A stretch of DNA of 64,000 nucleotides, from the NCBI RefSeq assembly GCF_000507145.1, contig NZ_AYTO01000016.1, positions 1 to 64,000 of the forward strand, read 5' to 3'. Made by a program: the position numbers and the translations under genes. How positions within the stretch are numbered: position 1 is the first letter of the stretch; each line of letters begins with the position of its first letter. The notes under the pieces were generated by a model. It saw only the letters and a list, made by a program, of their open reading frames with translations. It did no database searches and was not told the DNA's origin. This DNA is from Bacillus tequilensis KCTC 13622 (GTDB lineage: Bacteria > Bacillota > Bacilli > Bacillales > Bacillaceae). Shown here one piece after another: positions 25,679 through 34,339 of the stretch.

Positions 25679-26368
25679 TTAAAACCGCAATCCAAACACA
25701 TGAATCATAAAAAGGGCAACAGGCGGAATCAATAGGGAAGGCAGCAGGTTCATCGTTTTACATTTCTTGATTCCCAGAATGCTTATTCCTGAACTGAGGA
25801 TGAGGATGCCTCCTACTATTGTGATTTCGTTTATAAGGTCTGTATTGAGCGCGCTCTCCATTAGTTTAGCAAATAAATAGATGGAGCCCTGCCAGGCAAA
25901 TAATACAATGGCAGCGGCTGCTATTCCAAAGCCAAAGGTTGAAGCGAGCACAATGGAGGTAATCCCATCTAACAGTCCGTTTGTCAGGAGGTATGTATAA
26001 TCTCCATGCAAAGCGGCTTCAACCGGGCCTAATATTGACAGCGAACCGATACAAAATAATAGGATCGCAGTTGATAACCCTTCCGCTAAATTGCTTTTAG
26101 AGAATTTGTTCACCAGCTTGGTGAATCGCAATTCCAGATTGATGCTCTGGCCAAGCAATCCTCCAAGGGCTAAACTCACGATAAAAAGAATGGGATATTG
26201 ACTATCTGGCAAATGCTGTGCAATGGTATTGATCCCCAGCGCGACTGCGGCGAATCCCATTGCCTGCATCAGGATATCCTGCAATTCATCTTTCATGCCT
26301 TTTTTGAATATCCCTCCGATGATGCTTCCTGCAATGATCATAACGGTATTGAATATGGTTCCTAACAT
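25679..26368 (-). CDS. ydfK: YdfK, DUF554 membrane protein
   Basis: 229-residue membrane protein of the DUF554 family with about seven hydrophobic segments. Signatures: GSIIGGIFKKGM near the N-terminus, GGLLGQSINLELRF and LTNGLLDGITSIVLASTFGFG. Function unknown; possibly a transporter. ATG at 26368 after GGAGGAGA. Monocistronic. Confidence 0.88.
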   Translation of the reverse strand: MLGTIFNTVMIIAGSIIGGIFKKGMKDELQDILMQAMGFAAVALGINTIAQHLPDSQYPILFIVSLALGGLLGQSINLELRFTKLVNKFSKSNLAEGLSTAILLFCIGSLSILGPVEAALHGDYTYLLTNGLLDGITSIVLASTFGFGIAAAAIVLFAWQGSIYLFAKLMESALNTDLINEITIVGGILILSSGISILGIKKCKTMNLLPSLLIPPVALFMIHVFGLRF

Positions 26369-26450
26369 AAGTTGTCTCCTCCAATAATGATTTCTGCATA
26401 AAAAATAAACCCTCCAGTTAGTAGAGAGTCAAGGGAGTTTACAAACATAT

Positions 26451-27263
26451 TCATTTTATTGGCAACAGGATTTCAGTCACATAATGGTCTGGGTTATTCG
26501 TAATCCCATAATCAATGAGTGTGACTTCAATTGAGTCCCCGGCTACTTCATACTTTTGTTCTTTTATATAGGCCAGCAGCTGTTTGTAATATGGTTCGGC
26601 TTCCGGATGCGATCCTTTAAACCGAATTTGAAGATATTCTCTTGAAGGAAAAGTGATTTCTGATGAGGTTTTTTCAGTTTCATCTTCAAGTATCATGAAT
26701 ATACTCGAATATTTGTCGAACTGATTTGCTTTTACATTTGCGGCTGAAATGGACAAACCTATCTTTCCTATGAATATGTCTTCGTTCACATTCAGATGAG
26801 TTCTCAACTGTGCTAATGAATGTTCGATATCGTGGCCGAGAATATATTCATGCTGTAAGTAAGCCACACGTATTGCAGGAAGTTTGATTTTTGAAATGTG
26901 ATGTAATGGCGTGTGAACGGCATCTTCTATTTGGATGATCCGGCGGGAAATCTTTTTTTCAATGCGTTCCAATTCTCTCTTTTTGCGATCAATTTCAGTT
27001 TGCTGGCTTTTTAGTAAATCAATCAGCGTGTTTGTATTTTGAGAGTTATAAAAATCAAGGAGTTTATTGATTGGCAGACCTAGAGTCCTCAAATATTTGA
27101 TGGTATCCAGCCGCTCAAACTGCTGGGTAGAATAATATCTATAGTTGGTTTGCCCGTCTTTATATTCAGGTTTCAAAAGACCAATCTCATCATAATACCT
27201 AAGTGCTGAGATTTTCACATTGAACAGCTTTGAAACTTCTCCGATCGAAAAAAATTCCTTCAT
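26451..27263 (-). CDS. ydfL: YdfL, MerR-family regulator with GyrI-like domain
   Basis: 270-residue BmrR-type activator: MerR HTH (residues 1-70, [20 protein letters not shown]), a coiled coil (about 75-115) and a GyrI/BmrR-like effector-binding domain (about 120-270) that could bind a lipophilic cation. ATG at 27263 after AAAGG. Upstream lies a 19-bp-spacer promoter typical of MerR control, so it is probably autoregulated. ydfM lies upstream on the same strand but is separated by a terminator. Confidence 0.88.
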   Translation of the reverse strand: MKEFFSIGEVSKLFNVKISALRYYDEIGLLKPEYKDGQTNYRYYSTQQFERLDTIKYLRTLGLPINKLLDFYNSQNTNTLIDLLKSQQTEIDRKKRELERIEKKISRRIIQIEDAVHTPLHHISKIKLPAIRVAYLQHEYILGHDIEHSLAQLRTHLNVNEDIFIGKIGLSISAANVKANQFDKYSSIFMILEDETEKTSSEITFPSREYLQIRFKGSHPEAEPYYKQLLAYIKEQKYEVAGDSIEVTLIDYGITNNPDHYVTEILLPIK

Positions 27264-27302
27264 TCTAACAACCTTTCTGTCCTTATGATTTGCTACATCC
27301 AC

Positions 27303-27333
27303 ATTATATAGTACAGTGGGTTATAAGAGTAAA
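27303..27333 (-). promoter_or_regulatory. MerR-type promoter with 19-bp spacer before ydfL
   Basis: On the minus strand, TTTACT (27333-27328) and TATAAT (27308-27303) are separated by 19 bp, longer than the sigma-A optimum of 17. This is the hallmark of promoters remodelled by MerR proteins. Confidence 0.5.
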
Positions 27334-27350
27334 GTTTGCTGCATAAAGCA

Positions 27351-27374
27351 AAAGCTCCCTTAAAAAGGAGCTTT
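27351..27374. terminator. Terminator of ydfM
   Basis: AAAGCTCC (27351-27358) with GGAGCTTT (27367-27374) just past the ydfM stop. Confidence 0.75.
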
Positions 27375-27375
27375 T

Positions 27376-28269
27376 TCATTCTTCAAAATAAGGATTCACA
27401 TGAATGAGCACTTCTTCAACATCTGAAAAGTGACTTTTGATTTCATTTCGGATTTCGCGGGCAATATCGTGTCCCTGCTTAATCGTCAAATCATGATCCA
27501 AAGATAACCGGACATCAAGCAGCTTATAGTGGCCATGTTCTCTCGCTCGGATTTTATCGAGCCGTTTGACTTGAGGACAATGCAAAATAACTGCTTTATA
27601 TTCCTCTATCAGTTCAGGATCAACACTTTTCTCCATGAGAACGTCAACAGACGGCCTGATTAATTCCATTGAAATCTTAAAAATGAGGTACGCCACGATG
27701 GCACTGGCAATTGCATCGGCGTACAACAGATAGGACCATCCGCGGGTGTTCCCGATAATCGCCAATAGGACGCCGATAAAAGCGGCAAGAGAGGCAACGA
27801 TATCGCCTTTATGATCGTATGCAATCGCTATAATCGCTTTACTGTTCCATTTTTCCCCTTGTTTGATCGAATAACGATATAAGATCTGCTTAGCCACGTA
27901 GGAAATCAGAGCCGCAAACAATGCGCTGTATTGCGGAACGCTTGGACCTTCAACGAAGGACGAAATCGCTTCTATTAGAATATACACGGAAACGAGCACT
28001 AATATGATTCCTACAATCGCTTCGCTGATGACTTCAGCTTTGCCATGCCCGAAAGGATGGTCTTGATCGGGCGGCTTATTAGAAATGCCGATCACGGCCA
28101 GGACAGCAATCGAAGCCACGACATCCGCTGCAGAATGTATACCGTCGGCAAAAACGGCTTCACTATCGCCTATCAGTCCAAAAAAGATCTTTCCTGCCAT
28201 TAAGATCAGATTGGCTATCAATGCAATCAAAGCGACTTTTTTGCTTATTTGTTCTCTTTCACTTGTCAT
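27376..28269 (-). CDS. ydfM: YdfM, CDF cation efflux protein
   Basis: 297-residue cation diffusion facilitator with six TM helices (about 10-200). The metal site signatures are FADGIHSAADV in helix II and AYDHKGDIVAS in helix V. The C-terminal cytosolic domain (210-297) ends VLIHVNPYFEE. Exports a divalent metal such as Mn2+, Fe2+ or Zn2+ by proton exchange. ATG at 28269 after TAGGAGG. Confidence 0.9.
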   Translation of the reverse strand: MTSEREQISKKVALIALIANLILMAGKIFFGLIGDSEAVFADGIHSAADVVASIAVLAVIGISNKPPDQDHPFGHGKAEVISEAIVGIILVLVSVYILIEAISSFVEGPSVPQYSALFAALISYVAKQILYRYSIKQGEKWNSKAIIAIAYDHKGDIVASLAAFIGVLLAIIGNTRGWSYLLYADAIASAIVAYLIFKISMELIRPSVDVLMEKSVDPELIEEYKAVILHCPQVKRLDKIRAREHGHYKLLDVRLSLDHDLTIKQGHDIAREIRNEIKSHFSDVEEVLIHVNPYFEE

Positions 28270-28539
28270 TTTGTCCTCCTATAAAACTGCACAAAAAAAC
28301 AGGAGCGCTTTTGATTCGCTCTCCGTATCCTTTCTTGTGTAATCACTTTGCTTATCATACCAATTCAGTTTCGAGTGGGTCTATAGCAACGTTGTTTCCT
28401 GTTTACTAATAAATAAGGTGAAAGAAAAAAAGTTGGAGCAGGGCTAAACAGCACACAGAAAAATTCCGCTGAATTTGAAAATGAACTGTTGACATTTAAG
28501 TATTTATCTTTTATTATTGTCTCATATTCAAGATGTTTT

Positions 28540-28550
28540 AATTCGAGATA
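28540..28550. promoter_or_regulatory. MhqR half-site upstream of ydfN
   Basis: ATTCGAGATAA repeats the right half of the full palindrome 123 bp downstream. Possibly an auxiliary contact. The rest of 28340-28662 shows no gene. Confidence 0.3.
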
Positions 28551-28662
28551 ATTTAATTAGAGTGCAGGATAATAACCTTCCGATCGTTTGAATCACGAAA
28601 AGATCAGGGGAGAGAACGCTTCGTTTTTTTGATCATATGCTATTTGATTTTTTATACCATAA

Positions 28663-28680
28663 TATCTCGAATTCGAGATA
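28663..28680. promoter_or_regulatory. MhqR operator before ydfNOP
   Basis: TATCTCGAATTCGAGATA, a perfect 18-bp palindrome 18 bp before the ydfN start. It matches the MhqR (YkvE) box I recall from mhqNOP; MhqR releases it on exposure to catechol or quinones. Confidence 0.85.
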
Positions 28681-28698
28681 AAAGGGAGTGCGAGAGAA

Positions 28699-29319
28699 AT
28701 GGCTGAATTTGTACAGCTAGTGAATGAAAGAAGATCTGCAAGCAACTTTCTTCCAGATCATCCAATCACAAGAGATGAACTCAACGAAATGTTTGAATTG
28801 GTTGCGTTGGCTCCATCAGCTTTTAATTTGCAGCATACAAAATATGTGACGGTTCTTGACCCGGATGTGAAAGAAAAGCTGAAGCAGGCCGCAAACGGAC
28901 AATATAAAGTGTTTAGCTCATCAGCGGTTCTTTTGGTTTTAGGGGATAAGCAGGCATACCAGCAAGCTGCTGACATTTATGAAGGATTAAAGGTGCTGGG
29001 GGTACTCAATAAACAAGAGTATGATCATATGGTTCAAGACACCGTTTCGTTTTATGAAAACAGGGGAGAACCATTTAAGAGAGATGAGGCGATAAGAAAT
29101 GCTTCGCTTTCTGCGATGATGTTTATGCTGAGTGCTAAGGAAAAAGGCTGGGATACCTGTCCGATGATAGGGTTTGATGCTGAAGCCGTGAAACAGATTT
29201 TGAACATAGATGACCGGTTTGAGGTTGTGATGATGATTACAATCGGGAAAGAAAAAACAGAAAGCAGAAGGCCGCGCGGCTACCGGAAGCCTGTGAATGA
29301 GTTTGTAGAGTATATCTAA
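28699..29319 (+). CDS. mhqN: YdfN (MhqN), nitroreductase-family protein
   Basis: 206-residue FMN-dependent nitroreductase-type oxidoreductase. NERRSASNF is the N-terminal FMN phosphate-binding loop; SAKEKGWDTCPMIGFDAEAV and GYRKPVNEFV complete the fold. In B. subtilis it belongs to the MhqR regulon and probably reduces quinones. ATG at 28699 after AAAGGGAG. First gene of mhqNOP, 25 bp before mhqO. Confidence 0.92.
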   Translation: MAEFVQLVNERRSASNFLPDHPITRDELNEMFELVALAPSAFNLQHTKYVTVLDPDVKEKLKQAANGQYKVFSSSAVLLVLGDKQAYQQAADIYEGLKVLGVLNKQEYDHMVQDTVSFYENRGEPFKRDEAIRNASLSAMMFMLSAKEKGWDTCPMIGFDAEAVKQILNIDDRFEVVMMITIGKEKTESRRPRGYRKPVNEFVEYI

Positions 29320-29344
29320 ATATTATGTAAAGGAGCGGATAAAA

Positions 29345-30283
29345 ATGGCTAAAAAAACGATGGGAATCCATCATATTACAGCAATTGTCGGTCACCCTCA
29401 AGAGAATGCTGATTTCTACGCGGGAGTGCTGGGGCTGCGATTGGTCAAGCAAACGGTCAATTTTGATGATCCAGGTACGTATCACCTTTATTTTGGGAAT
29501 GGAGGCGGGAAGCCGGGAACAATTATCACCTTCTTTCCTTGGGCGGGCGCCCGCCAAGGCATCATTGGAGACGGCCAAGTTGGCGTGACTTCTTATGTCG
29601 TGCCGAACGGTGCCATGGCATTTTGGGAAAAGAGACTTGAAAAGTTCAACGTGCCATACACAAAAATCGAACGTTTTGGAGAACAATATATCGAATTTGA
29701 TGACCCCCATGGCCTGCATTTAGAAATCGTGGAAAGAGAAGCAGGGGAGGCCAATACGTGGACATTCGGAGATGTAACCCCGGATGTTGCCATTAAAGGT
29801 TTTGGCGGTGCAACCCTGTTATCAGCACAGCCTGAAAAAACAGGTGAACTGTTAGAAAACATCATGGGACTGGAGCGAGTCGGCAAGGAAGGAGACTTCA
29901 TTCGTTATCACTCTGCCGGTGATATCGGAAATGTGATTGACCTTAAGTTAACGCCTATCGGCCGCGGGCAAATGGGTGTCGGCACGGTCCATCACATTGC
30001 TTGGCGGGCCGATGATGACGAAGATCAATTAGATTGGCAAAAATATATTGCTGCCCATGGATATGGTGTGACCCCGGTTCGGGATAGAAACTATTTTAAT
30101 GCGATTTACTTCAGAGAGCATGGGGAAATTCTTTTTGAGATCGCTACTGATCCCCCGGGTTTTGCACATGATGAATCACAAGAAACGATGGGCGGCAAAT
30201 TGATGCTCCCTGAGCAGTATGAACCGCACCGGGCACAAATTGAACAAGGGCTGCTGCCGTTTGAAGTGAGAGAACTAGATTAG
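29345..30283 (+). CDS. mhqO: YdfO (MhqO), ring-cleaving dioxygenase, VOC family
   Basis: 312 residues with two vicinal-oxygen-chelate modules (about 4-150 and 155-300). Metal ligands are in IHHITAI near the N-terminus, TVHHIAWRA in the middle and EILFEIATD near the end, as in glyoxalase/bleomycin-resistance folds. Thought to open the ring of catechol- or hydroquinone-type compounds formed during quinone stress. ATG at 29345 after AAAGGAG. Second gene of the operon. Confidence 0.92.
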   Translation: MAKKTMGIHHITAIVGHPQENADFYAGVLGLRLVKQTVNFDDPGTYHLYFGNGGGKPGTIITFFPWAGARQGIIGDGQVGVTSYVVPNGAMAFWEKRLEKFNVPYTKIERFGEQYIEFDDPHGLHLEIVEREAGEANTWTFGDVTPDVAIKGFGGATLLSAQPEKTGELLENIMGLERVGKEGDFIRYHSAGDIGNVIDLKLTPIGRGQMGVGTVHHIAWRADDDEDQLDWQKYIAAHGYGVTPVRDRNYFNAIYFREHGEILFEIATDPPGFAHDESQETMGGKLMLPEQYEPHRAQIEQGLLPFEVRELD

Positions 30284-30418
30284 TCTTAATGACTGCTGAC
30301 GCATGAAGAAAAAGAAAGAGACATGTATTCAACCGATGTTGCTGGACGGTACTTGAAAAGAATCAGACTGCTGCCTTTCAGCATATCATATTACAACAAA
30401 AACGAGGAGAGATTAAAA

Positions 30419-30808
30419 ATGGAAGATGCAGGATTGTTGCTTATTCGTATCATGATTGGTGTGGTGTTTCTGTTTTATGGATCACAAAAATTATTCGGCT
30501 GGTTTGGCGGATACGGGATTAAAGGAACCGGACAATGGTTCGAATCAATTGGAGTTAAACCGGGCAATGCCGCGGCCGCTTTATCAGGCCTCGGGGAACT
30601 CGCAAGCGGAATTTTATTTATTTTAGGTGTATTCCTCCCGCTTGGAGCTGCTATCATAACGATCATTATGTTAGGTGCCATTGTAAAAGTCCATGGAGCG
30701 AAAGGGTTTGCGAACGGTGCCGGCGGTTTTGAATATAACTTGGTGCTGATTGCAGTCTCCATCGGAGTTGCACTTATCGGTTCAGGAGCTTACGCTTTGC
30801 ATTTTTAA
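30419..30808 (+). CDS. mhqP: YdfP (MhqP), DoxX-family membrane protein
   Basis: 129-residue DoxX/DoxD-like protein with four TM helices. [20 protein letters not shown] and the loop [15 protein letters not shown] are family hallmarks, with [14 protein letters not shown] in the second helix. Accompanies MhqN/MhqO, perhaps in electron transfer with quinones. ATG at 30419 after GAGGAGAG; an upstream in-frame ATG has no support. Last gene of the operon, 135 bp after mhqO, with a strong terminator. Confidence 0.9.
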   Translation: MEDAGLLLIRIMIGVVFLFYGSQKLFGWFGGYGIKGTGQWFESIGVKPGNAAAALSGLGELASGILFILGVFLPLGAAIITIIMLGAIVKVHGAKGFANGAGGFEYNLVLIAVSIGVALIGSGAYALHF

Positions 30809-30819
30809 TATAAGGATCT

Positions 30820-30858
30820 AAGAACAGTTACTGAAAAGCAGTAACTGTTCTTTTATTT
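30820..30858 (+). terminator. Terminator of mhqNOP
   Basis: 14-bp stem (30820-30833 with 30839-30852) and a T-rich tail. Confidence 0.9.
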
Positions 30859-30986
30859 TTCAAGCACAACATTAAGGTGCTCTCAAAGCAAAAAAGCGGA
30901 TATGATCCATATAAATGTGTATAGTGAATGTACGCGTATGGATGAGCTTGTTCATGAAAGACGGGCCGATTTGAAGGAGGGTTTTG

Positions 30987-31325
30987 ATGAAAGAGCTGAC
31001 AAACTTACATTCATTAGATTCTATAGAGAATTTTATTAAACAGCACCGATTCAGTTTTATCTACATTTCAAGACCCGCCTGTACAGTATGTCACGCTGTT
31101 CTCCCGCAGCTCAGAAAAGTATTGGATCAGTTTCCACATATCAAATTGGGGCATATCAATGCTGACGAGGTAGAAGAGGTTGCCGGCAGATTTTCAGTCT
31201 TCACTGTCCCCGTGCTTCTTTTGTTCATTGATGGGACTGAGTTTCTGAGAGAAGCCCGCTTTGTTCATTTTGAACAGCTCGAAGAAAGGCTGAAAAGGGT
31301 TTATCAGATATATCAAGATGAATAA
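30987..31325 (+). CDS. ydfQ: YdfQ, thioredoxin-like protein
   Basis: 112-residue thioredoxin fold with a CTVC redox site (Cys32, Cys35) in ISRPACTVCHAVLP and the cis-Pro segment FTVPVLLLF. The CxxC is unusual (CTVC, not CGPC), so it may be a specialised disulfide reductase. No signal peptide, hence cytosolic. ATG at 30987 behind GGAGGG; the preceding TTG overlaps that site. Monocistronic. Confidence 0.9.
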   Translation: MKELTNLHSLDSIENFIKQHRFSFIYISRPACTVCHAVLPQLRKVLDQFPHIKLGHINADEVEEVAGRFSVFTVPVLLLFIDGTEFLREARFVHFEQLEERLKRVYQIYQDE

Positions 31326-31346
31326 AGTGTTTATACTTTATAAATG

Positions 31347-31372
31347 AAAAGCCCCCTTTAAGGGGCTTTTTG
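31347..31372 (+). terminator. Terminator of ydfQ
   Basis: AAAAGCCCC (31347-31355) with GGGGCTTTT (31362-31370). Confidence 0.85.
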
Positions 31373-31574
31373 TCATGATAGGGATTGTGTCACACTGCCC
31401 TCCATGCTTGTTTTAAGAGCTGGATACCATGCGTGATGTAAGATGGCTGTTTGTATTTAGGACGATCATGGTGAAAAGCAAAAATCATATTTTTTACTGC
31501 GACATATGTATTTATTCAAATCCGTACCTTTGAAAATGTCAGTTCGATCCTTAACCAGAAAGGAGGTTTATTCA

Positions 31575-32020
31575 GCCCCATTTCAACTTACCGAATTAGA
31601 AGCTCATGATGTCATCCGGGAAAACGGTTTTGCCACGTTGTTTTCAATGAATGAAGGCATGCTGCAACCACTTACCGCTCTTGATGAGTGCTGGCAATGC
31701 CTGTTGGAATGACACAGCGGATCACGTTTATGCGGAGCTTTTAGAGGATGAGAAAGAACTGGCTGACTCTATGAAGACTTGTATTGAAGTATGAAAGCCC
31801 GGACAGCTCGCACAAATGAGATGATGTAGATCCTGCATTTTTGGCGGGCTTACATAAAGGAGTAAAAGGATTCGAAATTCACATGAGCCGAAATCATTCA
31901 CTTTTGCGGCAAACATTAGTAAGGAATCAGCTCAAACAGATTCTATATATCGACGAAAAGAAAATCGCAAGTTTAATGAATGAACAGGCTTGGGCACATA
32001 GGCTGTTAAGAAAGATTTAA
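31575..32020 (+). pseudogene. Decayed PaiB-family (FMN-binding, transcriptional regulator-like) gene
   Basis: A strong AGAAAGGAGG at 31558-31567 is followed by a frame without an ATG: FQLTELEAHDVIRENGFATL, then FSMNEG. After a one-base slip comes LPLLMSAGNACWNDTADHVY and AELLEDEKELADSMK. After another break come FLAGLHKGVKGFEIHMSRNH and RQTLVRNQLKQIL. This order matches a PaiB-type FMN-binding protein (about 200 residues). At least two frameshifts and the missing start make it a pseudogene. It fills most of the 31.4-32.1 kb gap. Confidence 0.65.
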
Positions 32021-32124
32021 GGAATGAATTGGGAATTTTTTATATCTTTTCGCTTCTTTATCAGTCATAATGAAATGGGCCAAAGATTTGTTTGGCATTG
32101 AACAGTTAAACAAAAAGGAGCTTT

Positions 32125-32313
32125 TTGAAATTGGGCTGGAGCAAATGGATTAATCTTATCTGCATCATAGCATTAGGAGCAGTCTTGGGATATAAGTTAT
32201 TTACCCATCAACACATCAGTACCCTTCACCTCATCATCACTTCCGCGCTCATCCTGTGGAATGTCATTGGGCTTTTCAGCAAAGAAGCCTCACATCAAAC
32301 AAGACAAACCTAA
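32125..32313 (+). CDS. Small two-helix membrane protein
   Basis: 62 residues, basic N-terminus, TM segments about 8-24 and 33-50, polar tail. Start TTG at 32125 or TTG at 32131; AAAGGAG lies upstream of both. Own terminator downstream supports a real transcript. I do not recognise the family; a small gene (ydzH) exists near here in 168 but I cannot verify identity. Confidence 0.6.
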   Translation: MKLGWSKWINLICIIALGAVLGYKLFTHQHISTLHLIITSALILWNVIGLFSKEASHQTRQT

Positions 32314-32326
32314 GAAGTAAGATGAA

Positions 32327-32353
32327 AAAGAACTCAGAACGAGTTCTTTTTTT
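32327..32353. terminator. Bidirectional terminator
   Basis: AAAGAACTC (32327-32335) with GAGTTCTTT (32341-32349) and T-run. Confidence 0.85.
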
Positions 32354-32363
32354 GTGCGTCTTT

Positions 32364-32600
32364 TTATTCCTCACTAGGTGAAGAGGGGTTATCAGTCTGT
32401 CCTTGATCACTTTTATCATTATCAAAACTTACTGAAAAGATAATCGAAGTAGAGGGGGAATAATCGCCCAGTGTAAAATTCACTCCGTAATTCTTGCTGT
32501 TCGCTGTATGGCTGTTTTGCAAGTTTTGCCCAATATCGGCATTGGCGTTTTGTGTGATTCCGTTTATGGTGAAATTTGAGATGTTGATTTGAGATCGCAT
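32364..32600 (-). CDS. GerPA/GerPF-like spore protein, YdgA paralogue
   Basis: 78-residue protein of the spore germination GerPA/GerPF family. [20 protein letters not shown], then [18 protein letters not shown] closely parallels YdgA at 35502-35744. Such proteins sit in the spore coat and are needed for germinants to pass the coat. ATG at 32600 after AAAGGAG. The DNA shares an exact 23-bp stretch with ydgA, which points to duplication or gene conversion. C-terminus is an acidic Ser/Pro-rich tail. Confidence 0.8.
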   Translation of the reverse strand: MRSQINISNFTINGITQNANADIGQNLQNSHTANSKNYGVNFTLGDYSPSTSIIFSVSFDNDKSDQGQTDNPSSPSEE

Positions 32601-32832
32601 GCTCCAAAGGCTCCTTTCATTCATAAATACATGACATACCGAGACCGCTGACAATCTATTATTTTGGATTTGTACTCATAGGATATTTCATTTTTAGATA
32701 TTAGCTTAAACTTAACGGTAAAAATGATATGTAACTTCAAGACAGTGATGAGAGAGAACATATTCTTTGAACAGCAAGATTCCGCTCGAATAGCCGCCTG
32801 ACTAAGTTCAGGCGGCAGATCATGATTGTCAT

Positions 32833-33126
32833 CTAAGAATTTGGCGTTTCATTTTTATTTTGCCTAAAGGATATGATTGTGGTTTTCAAAGATGAGTAGG
32901 AACCGATAGCGGCGTAGCCGTAAAACCAGCCCATAAATATGCCGGAAAAGAGGCTGTGTCGATGGCTTATAAAAATCGAAATGGCTAGGCCTATTATCAA
33001 GGCGGCGGACGGGACAAATGTTTTGGGGATCTTCAGCAACATTTTGAGAATTTGGGTGATCAAGATGATTGTTGGAACAGCTATCACGGCATCCCAAAAG
33101 TTTGTGTGGATATTTGGAAAATACAT
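32833..33126 (-). CDS. Small membrane protein within the spore cluster
   Basis: 97 residues with three hydrophobic segments (about 12-31, 38-54, 61-80; FVPSAALIIGLAISIF). Layout is reminiscent of small holin-like proteins but no motif decides. ATG at 33126 after GAGGTG. Sits between two GerP-like genes on the same strand and may share their mother-cell expression. Confidence 0.6.
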   Translation of the reverse strand: MYFPNIHTNFWDAVIAVPTIILITQILKMLLKIPKTFVPSAALIIGLAISIFISHRHSLFSGIFMGWFYGYAAIGSYSSLKTTIISFRQNKNETPNS

Positions 33127-33175
33127 ACGGCACCTCAGTAAGTGAAAATATCTGGTTTGGTAAACGATGAAAAAT

Positions 33176-33415
33176 CTACGTTAAAATCTGGTTCATCAGT
33201 TCTTGAATCGCATTTGCAATATTTTGATTAAAGGCTTGGTTGTTTGAGGAGTTTGTTTGACTGGAAAAGGTGCGTTCAAAAACCATTCCTGTATTGCCTC
33301 CTCCGGCACCCTCTGTTGTTTTAGACACAGAGAACGGGCTGATAGAAAGTGCAGAGCCATTATTGAAAACGCTGTTTCCGGATATCGAATGAATAATTAC
33401 AGTGCATCTCATCAT
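33176..33415 (-). CDS. GerPF-like spore germination protein
   Basis: 79 residues; the motif NSVFNNGSALSISPFSVSKT followed by EGAGGGNTG is the GerPF/GerPB-type signature (ISGxxVxNxGD...SPKSxSKTYAGSG). The C-terminal half is Asn/Gln-rich with a helix NQAFNQNIANAIQELMNQIL. ATG at 33415 (or 33412) after GAGGAGAAG. A sigma-K-like -10 lies upstream. Function by family: spore coat protein aiding germinant access. Confidence 0.78.
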   Translation of the reverse strand: MMRCTVIIHSISGNSVFNNGSALSISPFSVSKTTEGAGGGNTGMVFERTFSSQTNSSNNQAFNQNIANAIQELMNQILT

Positions 33416-33449
33416 TCATCTCTCTTCTCCTCTCGATTATTGCTGTTTA

Positions 33450-33458
33450 TACAATATG
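33450..33458 (-). promoter_or_regulatory. Sigma-K-like -10 element
   Basis: On the minus strand CATATTGTA fits the sigma-K -10 consensus CATANNNTA, about 40 bp before the GerPF-like gene. The -35 is not convincing. Confidence 0.35.
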
Positions 33459-33540
33459 GCATATGAGCGGCAACTGCTTAAACAAAACGGCAAAAACATA
33501 CGGTGATAGACATAAAACTACATAAATCCCCAAGCGCTTT

Positions 33541-34125
33541 TTAATGCAGTTTTTTAGGGGTCTCTTTTTTATGCTTTTTACCAATTTCATCAAAAATATT
33601 CTGATTGCCTGAATTCTGGGCTTGTCCATCCTTCCTTAAGAAATCCGGGTGAATGAGTTGTTTGAGATCCCTGACTGTTAAAGGCTTAGCATCAGCGGTT
33701 AATTCTAATCCCAATTGGCCGTTTGCTTCTAATGTCGCTTTTTTGACATCTTGTATGGCTGTTACGCCATGGAGTCTCAGCTGCATTTCAAGCTGATCAG
33801 CTGTAAGTCTCATCCTCTTTAAATTTTCAATATGAAGCTGCCCGTTTTCAATCACAATTTTTGCCTTTCCGGTTAGCATCTTTTCAATTATGTTAAATCG
33901 AATCTGAAGCCATTCCATAAGGATAAGTGTCATTGTGAAAATCGCCGCGCCGATCAATGTTTTGACGAGGCTGTTTTCAATGATTGGCTGAACGATAATG
34001 GTTCCGATAGAAATCATGACAACCGTTTGAGTTGAGGTCATTTGTGCGATTGATTTTCTTCCTGAAATTCTGAGTAAAATAACTCCGGCTATAATGAGAA
34101 CAAAAGCTTCCCAAGTAAAATTCAT
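33541..34125 (-). CDS. ydfR: YdfR, DUF421 (UPF0702) membrane protein
   Basis: 194 residues: two or three TM helices at the N-terminus (residues 3-75) with the family motif [20 protein letters not shown], and a cytosolic DUF421 domain (85-170: [38 protein letters not shown]). Some family members influence spore germination (YetF, YkjA group). ATG at 34125 after AGGTGG. Divergent from its paralogue ydfS. Shorter than ydfS. Confidence 0.85.
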   Translation of the reverse strand: MNFTWEAFVLIIAGVILLRISGRKSIAQMTSTQTVVMISIGTIIVQPIIENSLVKTLIGAAIFTMTLILMEWLQIRFNIIEKMLTGKAKIVIENGQLHIENLKRMRLTADQLEMQLRLHGVTAIQDVKKATLEANGQLGLELTADAKPLTVRDLKQLIHPDFLRKDGQAQNSGNQNIFDEIGKKHKKETPKKLH

Positions 34126-34339
34126 GCGACCACCTGACCAATGAGTAATGGATTTGTCATGAAGCGGCTATGCAGCCATTCGCGATTTAATATATCCGAA
34201 AGGCTGACGATTCATTCTGTATGTACACGATATTTTGGTCTGGCCAATGTTATTGGTATAGATGGATACAATAAGTTAAACAATGACATCAGCAGGAGAT
34301 TTTTATCCAAACCATTTGGTAATTGGGGAGTGCCTTAAT

